In this document: positions 32,801-44,215 of the stretch, one piece after another | How positions within the stretch are numbered: the stretch's first letter is position 1 | Layout of the letters: each line of letters opens with the position of its first letter | Origin: Telopea speciosissima | Lineage: Eukaryota > Streptophyta > Magnoliopsida > Proteales > Proteaceae | Assembly (NCBI RefSeq): GCF_018873765.1 | Contig: NC_057921.1 | Coordinates: forward strand, 68,933,557-68,997,556 | Reading direction: 5' to 3' | Length of the DNA stretch: 64,000 nt | Made by a program: the position numbers and the translations under genes | Notes under the pieces: model-generated | Seen by the model: the letters and a program-made list of their open reading frames with translations, nothing else | Database searches by the model: none | What the model was told of the DNA's origin: nothing

Positions 32801-34013
32801 ACGTACAACAAATGTATTATTCACAAGTGTCATGAATCAGACTAAACTTAGACCATGAATATTTATTTTTTTGAGGTGGAGTGGACTCACTAGGATTTTC
32901 GAAAGGGAAACCTTGAGTTGAGTTGAGCCAATGAATTTTTTAAATTAAGATTTTTATTTTTTCTTCAAAATTTAGAGTAAATTTGAACCAGAAGAAGAGC
33001 AGCATGATGCAACACCACCTTTATTATTATTGTCTTGTTTCATCGATCCGTGGATGCCAAACTGCCAATTTATGATCAAGATCATCTTCATGAATTAGTT
33101 GAATTGTATCGGTTGAGATGATTTGAGCTTGAAATTTCATGATCGATGATGATAATATATATATATTTTGTGTCTCTCAGTTTTAAGGTAAGTGTCCGCA
33201 TTCTATTGGTCAATACATATCTGTGTCATGCACCAAAGCTTGATATTTATATATATGGCATTGATTTGGTCAAAAAAAATAAATTTTTTTATATTAAGAA
33301 GTGAGCTATTGATCCGGTATACTGACTAATTCAAAATATCGAGACTGACAAGTGGCATGGTCATATGAGAACTACGAGAGAGTCGTTTAAGGTGATATGG
33401 TCAATCCCAATAGAGGCCTTGGGATATTCTGGTTTGAATGAAAGATTTGATCTAGATTAAAGAAGTTAAAGGAACCAGGGACAGACTTAAATTAATCATA
33501 TAAGTGAAGTAGTAAGTAAAGACATGCATAAGTTAGGTCTCGTTTCTTATATGATATCAAACATAATTGATTGGAGAGCAAGGATCCTTGTAGCAGATTG
33601 ACCCCATCTAGTTAGCAGTATACCCAATATCGTGTTTTATAACATTGGTCAGTCTCTCGTAGATCAGAATCAGCCATAACCCATCTGAACCTTAGAAACC
33701 ATGTATGGATCGCTCGGTCCGAAATGGTAGGAATCGGGATTAAACTGAGACCGCTTTTGATTCGAATTGGTCTATTCACCGGATCTGATTTCGTTGCATG
33801 TGTGGGAGGCTTAATACGTTTGAGGTGAGCATATTCAAAATGGTAAAATGGTAAGCGATTGAGCGTTGATTTGACACCAAATTAAAGTAATTATTTTTTG
33901 ATAAGACAAATTAAAGTATTTATTAGTAGAGCCGTAGTACTTTGACTTAGTACTTCTAGTACTATTAATGTTGCTGTGATGGGAAAAGAATATGTTTTAA
34001 AGATAGGAGGAAG

Positions 34014-34115
34014 GCATGCATGCATGCATGGCCCAGGCTTGCTTTGCTTATATATATGGTTCTATCATCATTCATCATTCATCCATTCATGTATGTATGC
34101 ATGCATGCATGCATG
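34014..34115. repeat. (GCAT)n arms forming a potential hairpin
   Basis: GCATGCATGCATGCATG near 34016 and GCATGCATGCATGCATGG near 34098 are palindromic blocks separated by about 70 bp. They can pair with each other or themselves. CATGCA is also the core of the RY seed-promoter motif, but no gene is adjacent, so a regulatory role is not implied. Confidence 0.6.
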
Positions 34116-37100
34116 GATCTTATGGATCTTGTAAAGGGTTAAATTTAGCCTTAGTTTACTACAAAGATGCAATCGCAGTTTATCAAGAACTCATGGATCA
34201 CAATCTTCTCCAAATTAGAGTCATAGTCAGCAAACATATATAGACTATTTAATTAATTAAAATTAATAGAGAATAAATTAAAAACCATTTAACCATTTGG
34301 ATGGATGAAACGATGCAAAAGCATTAATCAGCAGATTTTCAAGAGGCTAATTTGGAATTGAAGAAGTCCTTGGAAAACAAATGCTAACCTCACCTATTGC
34401 ACCTATTTCTCCTCATGAATTTGTCAAAATGACCATTCATTGGCATGGAAAATATATTTTGTTTTTGAGAAAAATAAATAAAAAAACACATGTTTTTTAT
34501 TTATTTATTATTTTCTCTTTTATTTTTAACCATGTGGGCTCAGGTAAATGATATTTAATTAGTGGGAGAGAATCCCCAACAGTAACACCATCAGCTTGTG
34601 GAATCCTTAAAAAAATTATTAGAATATTCAAAAATGAAAATTTCAAATTATTAAATTATTTATATTTTGTTTAATTTTAATCAAATTACCCAAAATAAAG
34701 ATAGATATTAATAAAATTACCCGAAACAATATCGGGTTTTATTCCCAACTCCCTCTACCTCCACTTCTCTGATCACCACCATTTCCAACCTCACTCATTT
34801 GAGAAAACCAAGGAGAGAGATGGGGCTGAGGGAGAAAATGAGAAAGAGGAGAGACTAATGCAAAGAGAAAAGAAGGGTGGAGCAAAGGCCAAAAATGTCA
34901 AAAAACGTGGATCAATGTGAAAGCAGCTGGCACATCTTTATTTTGAGTAATTTCTATCCTAAATTAGAATTTATTTAGAAGTAATTCTAATAAATGATAA
35001 GTTGTAAGAAAATTGATTGTCTAGACACATGAATTGGGTATTTAAGGGGATAGAGTGGTCATTTCGTCAACCCCATGTGTCTGGGCGTAATAAACTAAGA
35101 TATAATTAAATGTAATTTCTCTTGATTGATTGTATTGAAGATTACAAGTATGTATATGTATAGATATAAAATGTACATAGATAGATTGATCTATGTTTGG
35201 TATGTACAATAGATACAATGGATATGATGGATTGTAAATGATTCTTGGCAATTAACTGAGGTGGAAGATCAGATCAAATATTGGGTTTTCAAGTTTAAAA
35301 AAAAATCCAATATTTGATCAATAAAACGCAGCATGCACCTTTGGTACAGTTCAAAAAAAACTAATTAATAAAATTAAAAATAGATTTAAAATACCTTAGA
35401 ACTAGTAATAAATATGACTTTAGATAGAATTGATGCAAAAAAAAAAAAAAAAAAAAAATCTATATAACCTGTGTGTTTTTGATAACTCTATATAACCGAC
35501 TATATTATAAAGTTGAATAGAATTGATGCAAGAAAAACGAAAAAGAATCTATCAAACCGACTATTATAAAGTTAGAGTTGAATTGATACGATATGACAGT
35601 GTTTCATTAGGAATCGTGAGTGTCATACATCACTTCTTTTGTGAAATTGTCAAAAACCCCTCAATATCTATTTGACAATTTGTAGTGGTGGTGGGGCCGG
35701 CGGCAGCGGCAACGGCAACGGTGGTACTAAAAAATTGTTAGAACAGAAAAGAAGAGAAGAAAAGAGACTAGAGAAACAGAATATATATTATAGCATCCCC
35801 TTTAATGCAGACCAAAACAAAAAGCATATGAGAGAGTAAGGTCAAGAGAGAGAGAAAGAGAGAGAGAATCAAAACTGTCAAATATGGATTAGGGATTGGA
35901 CGGCTTCACATCAGTCTCCCTCTTCTCTTACCTCCTCTCACAAAGTCACAAGTCATTCTCTGCATGGCTTTTGTCAGTTTCGCCCATTCTTTGTATAAAG
36001 TTAGGGGTATAAATGAATAGTCAAAATTCGTTTCTGAATTTGTTCGATAGCTAATCGAATGTGGATGCAGATATAGTACTATCCGAGTCGTATTCGATTC
36101 ATGATACGAATTAAAAGCGGCAAGTTGGAGAGCTGAAGTTGGATCCACCGTTAAGTTGGGTCCACCGTTGAGAATTTATTGTAAACATTAGAAGTTAGTT
36201 AAATTGACTAATTGTTGGTCATTAGATTGTATTAAATCCAACGGTAGAGAAGGGATATAATTTTTAGTTGTTAGGTTCGATCTCACCAAATAGAGAGGGG
36301 TCTTTTTCCTATAAGATTCATTTTAAAATTTCCTTCTTATTCAAAGTTCTCACAAGAGCGACAAATTCAAAACTGTTATTGTAAACTCCCCCTTCTTCTC
36401 CTGCCCTCTTGTGTTGTGAGCTAAAAAGGTAGCTTTCACCAAATGGATTCATTCATTTGAGTCATATATCACTAGATATCACTAGGATATTTAACTTTTC
36501 TTAAATTAGTGGAGTGCCCACCCCCATACAACACGGGTTCACATTTCAACAAAAGCTTATCCTAAAGTCTATCCAATCAATTTGTATCAACCAAATACCT
36601 TGCAAAGGTAACAAAGAAAAAAACATATAATAATTAAAAATGAGTAGTATTACTATATATGATAATTGGAAAAAGTCTTTCCTTGTATCTATCTCTCTTC
36701 TTCTCGCAAAAAATAATTTTGCTATTAAATTATCATATATATGATACTATTTTATTGCACCTTATTATGGAGCTCCCCTACATCGTTTGCTCAAAGAATC
36801 CTCTCCCATGATTATAATTATCATTTTGTCTTTATGGTAGCTAGGTAAGGTTAGATAATCGACTTATGAACTCTTACCTTCGAAGGGATGCAAAAGTTGT
36901 AATCCTTATTTTATAAGATTGTTTATGGATTTGCGGTTGTGTGAGAGTGAAAATTTCCATTAATTAATGTGTAAATTGACAAGACAAGAAAAGCACCATA
37001 GGAAAGGAACTAGGGAAAATAACAAATCTTTTGAATTGTAGATCATAATCTTCAATATAATTTAAACTCGGGCACATAAAAAGAAAGGGAAAATCGACTT

Positions 37101-37560
37101 TAGACTCATAAGCTGTACGGTTTTGGTTTCCACTATTGGAAAAACCAAAATTTTTTTTTCACTACAAGGTAAGTGATGAAGATTATTTTACAAAAAATAT
37201 ACATGAATAGACGATAAGATCAACATCAAAAGGAAAAAAAAATACATGAGCAAAACTAACAAAAATTAACCACTTTCAACATTGTCAATAGTAGATTGCA
37301 AGAGCCAAGAGATTATACATGTAAAATTACCTAACCCTACTTAGACATCCTAACAGGTAATTGAATGGATAAGGTAATATAACTTTTACCCTAACCCTAA
37401 ACTTAAAAAGTAAGACCTTCTTGCCCATCCATTTTCTTTACTCTCCAAAGTCCAAACTAGTGGCATGTTGAGGGGAGTAAATGAATATGTGTTGCCACTC
37501 CAAATTTTAAGATCAGTTTGATGTCCCATCAACTAGTGGCATCACCCATAGTTTTCTCAA

Positions 37561-37748
37561 TTAGGATCCTCTACTTCCACTCTGCCCGTACTGTCGTGTG
37601 TGTCCCATACACAGCAAGATGCAAAAAGATCACCTTACCTTTGCCCGAGCGTCTTGCCCGAACGTGGATAAGGCGGTCTTTACCACCTTACTGTGTGTAA
37701 AGCACACGACAGTAGGGACAGGGCAGAAGTAGAGCATATGGATCCTAA
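37561..37748. mobile_element. Foldback MITE with long inverted ends
   Basis: The left arm TTAGGATCCTCTACTTCC ... CTGCCCGTACTGTCGTGTG pairs with the right arm CACACGACAGTAGGGACAGGGCAG ... read in reverse, ending GGATCCTAA. The inverted repeat is about 40 bp per side with small gaps. A related inner fragment (ACCTTTGCCCGAG-type words) recurs at about 61107-61199. Target duplication was not fixed. Confidence 0.7.
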
Positions 37749-40127
37749 TTTTTCTATGAAGCCCAAAAATAATAATACTTTATCTTCTTCTCTTTCTCAA
37801 AAAATTAAGTAAAAATAAAAAAGAAAAAGGTTGGCACAGTTGGGTCAATATTACTTATTAAAAATATTCTTATGAATCTTTAATGAGAATTCAAATAGAA
37901 GTTGGAACAATTAGGTGGCCAGTTGTCACCACTTTGCTTATATGCCAACCAACAAACAATCCTTCTTGGTTGTTTGTTCAATCAACAATTAGCAATCAAG
38001 CTCAAATGTTGTTCACATCAATAATCTCTCTCTCTCTCTCTCTCTCATTGTTAATAGGGTAATTGGGTTTATGGGTTATGATTTGCATGTCTAGTTCCAC
38101 ATCTTTCCCTTGTATGGAGTAAAATCAAAGGGCAACTTGGGTTTTTCACTCTATATATACATATTAAGAACAAATGCTGACATAGAAAAGGGAGGAGAGG
38201 AAGGGGGAGAATAAATGCTGCAGTCCTCGTACTTGAGATTGCATTGTTAATGTATTAAATATAATTTTTCCACCAACCATGGTAGTTAGTATTAAATATG
38301 TTCAAATAAGTAGCTTGCTTTTAAAAAAAACAAAATTAGTAAAGTTTGTTTAGCCTCTAATCACAGCTCACAACAATCTCCCACCGCTAGATATGGGAAA
38401 TTAATAAAAGGATCCAATCTTTTTCCATAGAAAAGAAAAAAGCCCCAATCTTTGGAAATATTATTATAAGAATATGTAAATTAAACAATGCAGAGACATA
38501 CTTTCTCATTCAACTTCTTGTCAGGAAATAGCTTCCACCATCTGCATCAACCTATCATCACATATTACATAATATTCTAATTTTCCAGGGCCACCATTAC
38601 CTACTAACCAACCAGTTGGCAAAGAAGATCTCTCTCTCTCTCTCTCCATATATATATATATATAAGGTGGGGAAGTTTTTCACTTTCAGAAAAGCTTTGA
38701 GGCTTCAGGTTCCATAAAATTCAAAGTTATATGCCATTCCACCTTATAAAATGCTAAAGAAAAAGAAAAGAATTTCACCTTTTTTTTTCTCTAAAGGGTT
38801 TTGCTAGCATCATAAGAATCTTAATTGAGGACCATTATACTCTAATGCCAACACATTTTGGGTATTATAGCTGTACTTAAATAATAGAGAAAAATAAAAA
38901 CTATTCTTTAAAGAGTTGATTGGGTCTCATAATTCTAATGACACTAAAAAGAACTCCGCGTACAAAAAACTTATGTAGGCTCCATCTCTGGTTGTAAGGG
39001 AAATAAAGAGAAGAGATGTGAAATTAAAGCAAACTAAAATAAAAAATTTATAATCATTATATAACATGGTTGTGTAATTATTCGAACAGGATTCTAAATT
39101 TAATTATTAAATTTTGTTATATTTTACAAGCAAAATCTTTGAATTTAAGAAGGTAAATAAAGATTTCATTTGAACAATTTTAGTACCATATTTAGTAAGA
39201 ATTTAAGGTAATTTATATAATCATCGTTACAAAAGTTTTCACTTTTTTTAATTGATTTCACTTTTTTTCATTCCCTTCACTTTCAATGAGATGGAGTCAC
39301 AGTATAATGTAAGCATAAAAATAAATAAATAAAAAATTTGTCTCTAGATTGAAGTAGTAAAATATGTCAAATACTTTTTATACACTCAGATTAACCACAT
39401 ATCAAATTTCATATTTTTAATTCAATTAAATACTCTCTTGTATATTATAGTAGATATCTTTTTCTCATTATAATATTAATATGTATCTTCGTGTGTGTCC
39501 ATGCCCAACTACTACACAACCCTGTTGTGTATCCTCCATAAGAGTCTACTAGACCATTAAATTTGGACCCCTTTGTTATGCCACTTGAGTCCTTTGCCTG
39601 TGGGTGTGTAAGAACGATCCCTACCATACTACCATGGAGGTGGCCCGTGGGCTCCCAAATTTATCACCAAATGTTATAATTTCTTAGAGAGTGTCATATT
39701 ATAGAAACTTAAATATTTGACAATCATATTTTCGGTTAAAGAAGGAAGAGTATTGAAATCTTTTTTCTTTTTGGTAAGAAGGAAGGGTATTGAAATCAAA
39801 TCAATATTTAAAGGTAAAATTTTGTAATTATTACCTAAATTATCATGTAATTAATTTCAAAATATTGTAAATCTGATTAATAATTTTATATTGTTACAAT
39901 CATTTTTATTTTTTTTTTGAAAAAGAATACGAAAATTATATTTTAAAAATTATGGGAGAAAGAATGCTAACTAGTGACGCGGCTTGTAACTACACCCATG
40001 CTTGCTGCACATGAGATGACCAACACACCCCTAAAAAGATAGAAAGGACCAGGGATGTACCGGTCATTCACGTACAACTATGCTCGGGCACAGGTACACC
40101 CTGGCACTGATTGGCGTTCCTTTTCCC

Positions 40128-40135
<8 letters not shown>

Positions 40136-40160
<25 letters not shown>

Positions 40161-40446
40161 TTTTTGACACAAAAACCCCGCAGAGGGGGAGACAGTTTAT
40201 TCTTCCTCAACGGGGGAAAAAATTTGGTTACAATAAACGCGAGAGACTCAGGATATGAGTTCTCCCACCGACCAAACTCAGGAAAACAAACAGCCCATTT
40301 AGCAATATTATGGGTACAAAAATTATACTTTCTTGGAATAAAGAACAACTCATAAGTCATAACTATGGAAGTCTTGTTGAAGATGCCTAATATATTGGAC
40401 AAGAGACAAGATCGCCAAATTTGACAGTCGATCGGAATGAACAATA
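40136..40446 (-). mobile_element. 5'-truncated LINE, RNase H C-terminus, with 12-bp TSD
   Basis: Minus-strand translation gives DCQIWRSCLLSNIL, then FFIPRKYN and THNIAKWAVC, the C-terminal half of the RNase H domain of plant L1-like LINEs. The tail lies at the left as (TA)n plus T-run (about 40133-40166). TCCCATAAATTA flanks both sides (40124-40135 and 40447-40458), a clean target-site duplication. The insertion lies about 570 bp upstream of the BCS1-like gene start at 41015, in antisense orientation. Confidence 0.82.
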
Positions 40447-41014
40447 TCCCATAAATTACATAATCATAATTATATTTTTAGAAAAAATACAAATCGATTT
40501 CACTTTCCTTCCTTTTACTTTATTTTTTTATTTTTGGGTAAAAGTGTACAACATCCCTTTTACTTGGTCACCACCTGACCAACTGTTCATCAACCAAACA
40601 CTTTTGATCCCAATAAAATATAATTCTTGGTGTCCATGTTTTTCTCCAGAGTCCATATTGGTGATCCCTGGACCCTGTGTTCTCCGCCATTGACCGATTA
40701 AACTCGCCGCCAAGAGCTGTCTCACGAGTCACGAACGCCATTAAAAGGGATTGATCGTTCGTTCAAGAAGCTTTATTCTTACTTATCTCTCTCACTCGGA
40801 CCCTTCTACTGTATCTCGTCGAAGGAAATTCCATGGATTTTCGTGAACGAAGAAGAATCTCAACTCTTCCAACTGTCTGAGACAAATTGCAACTCCGAAT
40901 TTCTGAGCTCTTCTCATCGAGCTCATGAGTTGTCTCACGATGCAATAAAAGCTTCTACTTCTCCTCCGACGATTCTGAGGACAGCAATTCGGAGTCCGGG
41001 TATCGATCGGAATC

Positions 41015-42505
41015 ATGCTCCCTACCAATCCGATTTCCCTTATTTTCGTGGTATCTGGTGTCGTTGTGGTCCTTCGACTATTCTTAAGGGGAACGACTCT
41101 CTGGTATCTACTGAAGAAATGGTGGAGATCGATTGACGATCGGTTTCATGTGTACCAGTTCTACAAAGTTCCCGAATACAACCATAGTTTTCAAGAGAAC
41201 CAGCTGTACAGAAAAGTTTCCACCTACCTGAGCTCCCTGGCTTCGATCGAAGACTCGGATTTCGCAAACCTTTTCGCCGGCAAGAAATCGAACGACATCA
41301 TCTTACACCTCGATCCCAACCAGACAGTCCATGACACGTTCCTTGGCGCGAGAGTCTCTTGGAAAAATGAAACGAGAAACGACGGAACCAACATTTCCAG
41401 GACGTTTGTCCTGAAGATCAAGAAGAGAGACAAGCGTCGGATTCTCCGTCCTTACCTCCAACACATCCACTCCGTCACCGACGAAATCGAACTGAGGAAG
41501 AAGGAGGTCAAGCTCTATACGAACGCCGAAACAGAATATCGCTATGCGGGCGGACGGTGGAAATCCGTCCCGTTCACGCACCCGTCCACACTCGACACCG
41601 TCGCCATGGATGCCGATCTCAAGAACAAGGTAAAGTCTGATCTCGAGTCGTTCCTCAAATCAAAGCAGTACTACCATCGACTCGGTCGCGTCTGGAAGAG
41701 GAGCTACCTGCTGTACGGTCCGTCGGGCACCGGGAAATCAAGCTTCGTTGCCGCCATGGCCAAGTTCCTCTGTTACGACGTGTACGACGTTGATCTCTCC
41801 AAAGTCTCCGACGATTCGGATCTGAAGATGCTCCTCTTACAAACTACCAGCAGATCGGTGATCGTGATCGAGGATCTCGATCGGTTCCTCGACGAGAAAT
41901 CGACGCCTGTTAGCTTGTCTGGAGTTCTAAACTTCATGGATGGGATATTCTCGTGTTGTGGGGAAGAGCGAGTGATGGTGTTCACAATGACCAGTAAAGA
42001 ACACATCGACCCCGCCGTATTGAGACCTGGAAGAATCGATGTCCACTTGCACTTCCCTCTCTGCGATTTCTCTGCTTTCAAAACTCTGGCCAACAGTTAC
42101 TTGGGGCTCAAGGATCACAAACTCTTCCCTCAAGTGGAGGAGATTTTCCAGGGTGGAGCGACTCTGAGCCAGGCGGAGATCGGAGAGATAATGATCGTTA
42201 ACAGGAGTTCGCCCAGTCGAGCACTGAAGTCAGTGATCAACGCGCTCCAAACGAACGGTGATGGAAGGAGGGGTTCGGGGAAGCAAGGGCAGCGATTGAG
42301 CGAGAGTGCGTCAGGGAGCGGGCGATTGGGTGACGAGGCAAGGGATTCAATTTCGGGTAGTGGCAATGGAGTTATTTGCAGGGAGAGCGTCCATACTGTG
42401 AGAGAGTTTAGGAAACTCTACGGTCTATTGAGGATGAAGAGCAGCAAAAGATCGATGCCGTTCGACCTGTGTTCGGTGGAGAGGGAGAAGGATAAGGAAG
42501 GTTGA
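41015..42505 (+). CDS. BCS1-like AAA-ATPase (At2g46620 type), intronless
   Basis: This is a single-exon gene of 496 aa. The N-terminus has a membrane segment (ISLIFVVSGVVVVLRLFL, about residues 8-25). Then comes the AAA-ATPase N-terminal associated domain of plant BCS1-like proteins (YKVPEYNHSFQENQLYRKV ... TFVLKIKKRDKRR), and the AAA core: Walker A GPSGTGKS (residues 235-242), Walker B VIVIEDLD (283-289, catalytic Glu286), the sensor-1 region FTMTSKEHIDPAVL, and RPGRID. The C-terminal ~80 residues are S/G/R-rich and poorly conserved in the family. All ATPase motifs are present. Plant BCS1-like proteins form a large, mostly intronless family in mitochondria, ER or plasma membrane, often stress-induced; the substrate here is unknown. 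The ATG at 41015 is chosen because it precedes the membrane anchor. Confidence 0.93.
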   Translation: MLPTNPISLIFVVSGVVVVLRLFLRGTTLWYLLKKWWRSIDDRFHVYQFYKVPEYNHSFQENQLYRKVSTYLSSLASIEDSDFANLFAGKKSNDIILHLDPNQTVHDTFLGARVSWKNETRNDGTNISRTFVLKIKKRDKRRILRPYLQHIHSVTDEIELRKKEVKLYTNAETEYRYAGGRWKSVPFTHPSTLDTVAMDADLKNKVKSDLESFLKSKQYYHRLGRVWKRSYLLYGPSGTGKSSFVAAMAKFLCYDVYDVDLSKVSDDSDLKMLLLQTTSRSVIVIEDLDRFLDEKSTPVSLSGVLNFMDGIFSCCGEERVMVFTMTSKEHIDPAVLRPGRIDVHLHFPLCDFSAFKTLANSYLGLKDHKLFPQVEEIFQGGATLSQAEIGEIMIVNRSSPSRALKSVINALQTNGDGRRGSGKQGQRLSESASGSGRLGDEARDSISGSGNGVICRESVHTVREFRKLYGLLRMKSSKRSMPFDLCSVEREKDKEG

Positions 42506-42917
42506 CCACTTGACGGCACTACGTGCCCGGACATCTCCGACGAGTCGGCTCGGGCACGAGCTCCCTGAAAATATTTCTGAAAACTTGTGAAGCCCCCTAT
42601 TTTTGTTTTTTGTTTTTTTCTTTTCTAAAGGGAATTTACAGTATTTTTTTCCCCCAAATGGGTTTAACTCTTTAATCTGCTTTGTGATGATGATAAAATA
42701 GTTTAAAACCGGCCTTGCCGCTCTGTAAATAACCATTCTTATTTGGAGAGAAATTCAGCTTTGTATGATACGAGTTTAACAAGACAAATCCCCATTGTCG
42801 ATTACAGAAGAGGGAAAGTGAACAGAGTGAGAGCTTTGCTCAAAATCGATTCAAATGTTTAAGATCTTCAGCAGATGATCTTTTCATAATTGGAGTATTT
42901 CATTCCAATTTGTGCAG
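42506..42917. other. 3' UTR of BCS1-like gene and spacer
   Basis: The 412 bp after the stop codon contains T-runs and a likely poly(A) region around 42730-42780. The 5' exon of the next gene, which must end in phase 1, should lie here or nearby but could not be fixed. Confidence 0.4.
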
Positions 42918-44215
42918 TGAAACAGGTGGTGGTCATCCATTCTGATTCTGGGTAGTGGGTGTTGTCATCCAACGTTTCTCATGTATTCTTTCTATCGAAT
43001 GATTCCCGAAAATAAGGATATAGCACGAATCTTTCTGTCAATCTTTTCATCGAATACGAGCAATTGAAAGTTGTTAACCCTGACGATTCTGATCTCCTCT
43101 ATAAATTATTAAATGGTTAGGATGTTTTTCATGGTCTGTCAGTGATTTCCACGAACAGCTGAAGGGTTTTTCTGAGTCCGATTGTCAACCATGCTGGCGT
43201 GGGCTGGAAGCCTGGAGGAATAGTGTTGATAATGAGAAATGCCCACCTGAAATCATTGGACTGCCTTTAAGAAGAAAGACCAGGCTTTTTCGAATACATT
43301 GCAAGGGCCAACAGGGTATGTTGTCTATTAGTGTGCTCAGCAAGATGCTCTTACAGTTGCTCCCTTTAGGAATACAACGGTCTTGCTCCTCTCAAGGCGG
43401 CTCTGAGTAACCTGAAAGCTTGTGCTTTCTGCAGGTCGTCATTTCGCACCCCCATGTGAGGGGACTGTTCGGGCAGCAAACAGGAGACTCAATAACGATT
43501 TGTCAGTACTGCTCCCAAGAGCATTCGAACTCACAACGGTAATTTTCACTGTGATAAAGCTCGTGGCTGCATCATGATCCATCGGTAGTTCGAAACCGAG
43601 ATTCTCAGGTCTAATTTCACGAACTTTGTTTTACATACCCTAGACTTTAGAATGTCTCATTTCTTGGATTATTGGCTGAACTAAATTGGTGCTTTAGTGT
43701 TGGAGGCGCTTGATGTTGGGGGCATCTGCGATCCACCTGAACTGTTATGTCAATCATCAGAAGAGATTGGATGAAATTTTTGGAGAAGGCTTCGCTACCA
43801 AGCTCAGTAATGCGAGGACCAGTGTTTGTCGAGTGAGATTTGGTTGTGCCGAGACCAAGTAAGCTACCACAACCCAGTCATAATTATATTAGGTAAATCT
43901 GAATTTAATTTTCGTTTTCACTGTCTTTTGTTTTACTTGATTGCTGAAAGTGCATAATCCAACCCTGACCCATCTTGCCAAATATTCAAAGCAATAACCT
44001 TCATGAGATACGTTAGTTTTGGGCTCTTAAGTCTTAACAGCAGTTCTAGCTTCCTGTCATTATTTACCACATCTTAGATTTTATATAGCTTTAACTGTTT
44101 CTCAAAACAAATAATATAGCTACCTCAGGTCTTTTTTTCACAGTTTGGCGTGAGTTTCTTGCTCTACCACTATGGGAAAGAGATAATTACAAAGGAGCTT
44201 CAAGTAGATGGATGA
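42918..44215 (+). CDS. Unrecognised Cys-rich protein (five exons, 5' end unknown)
   Basis: Five exons, 42918-42951, 43143-43315, 43435-43538, 43698-43832 and 44144-44215 (stop TGA), have AG acceptors and GT donors and keep one reading frame through four introns. The product (~172 aa plus a missing N-terminus) reads KQVVVIHSDSGDFHEQ, then SDCQPCWRGLEAW, CPPEIIGLPLRRK, GRHFAPPCEGTVRAANRR, AFELTTCWRRLMLGA, NHQKRLDEIFGEGF and FGVSFLLYHYGKEI. It has about nine cysteines, including a CxxC, and many basic residues. No start codon with a fitting donor was found upstream. Inside intron 2 another frame is also open (EYNGLAPLKAALSNLKACAF), so alternative splicing is possible. I do not recognise the family. 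Four consistent junctions argue against chance, but a decayed gene cannot be excluded. Confidence 0.45.

Larger units (their letters stand above)
31351..40123. other. Long gene-poor AT-rich region
   Basis: No gene, RNA gene or conserved open frame could be supported in this 8.8 kb. It holds microsatellites (CT runs near 32235, 38028 and 38630; TA near 38648; A26 near 35432), a GAAAG-type purine run near 31360-31385, a CATG-repeat hairpin (34014-34115), foldback elements near 32618-32800 and 37561-37748, and many AT-rich motifs. The last ~160 bp (39966-40110) is GC-richer and may be another decayed DNA element. Confidence 0.5.
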
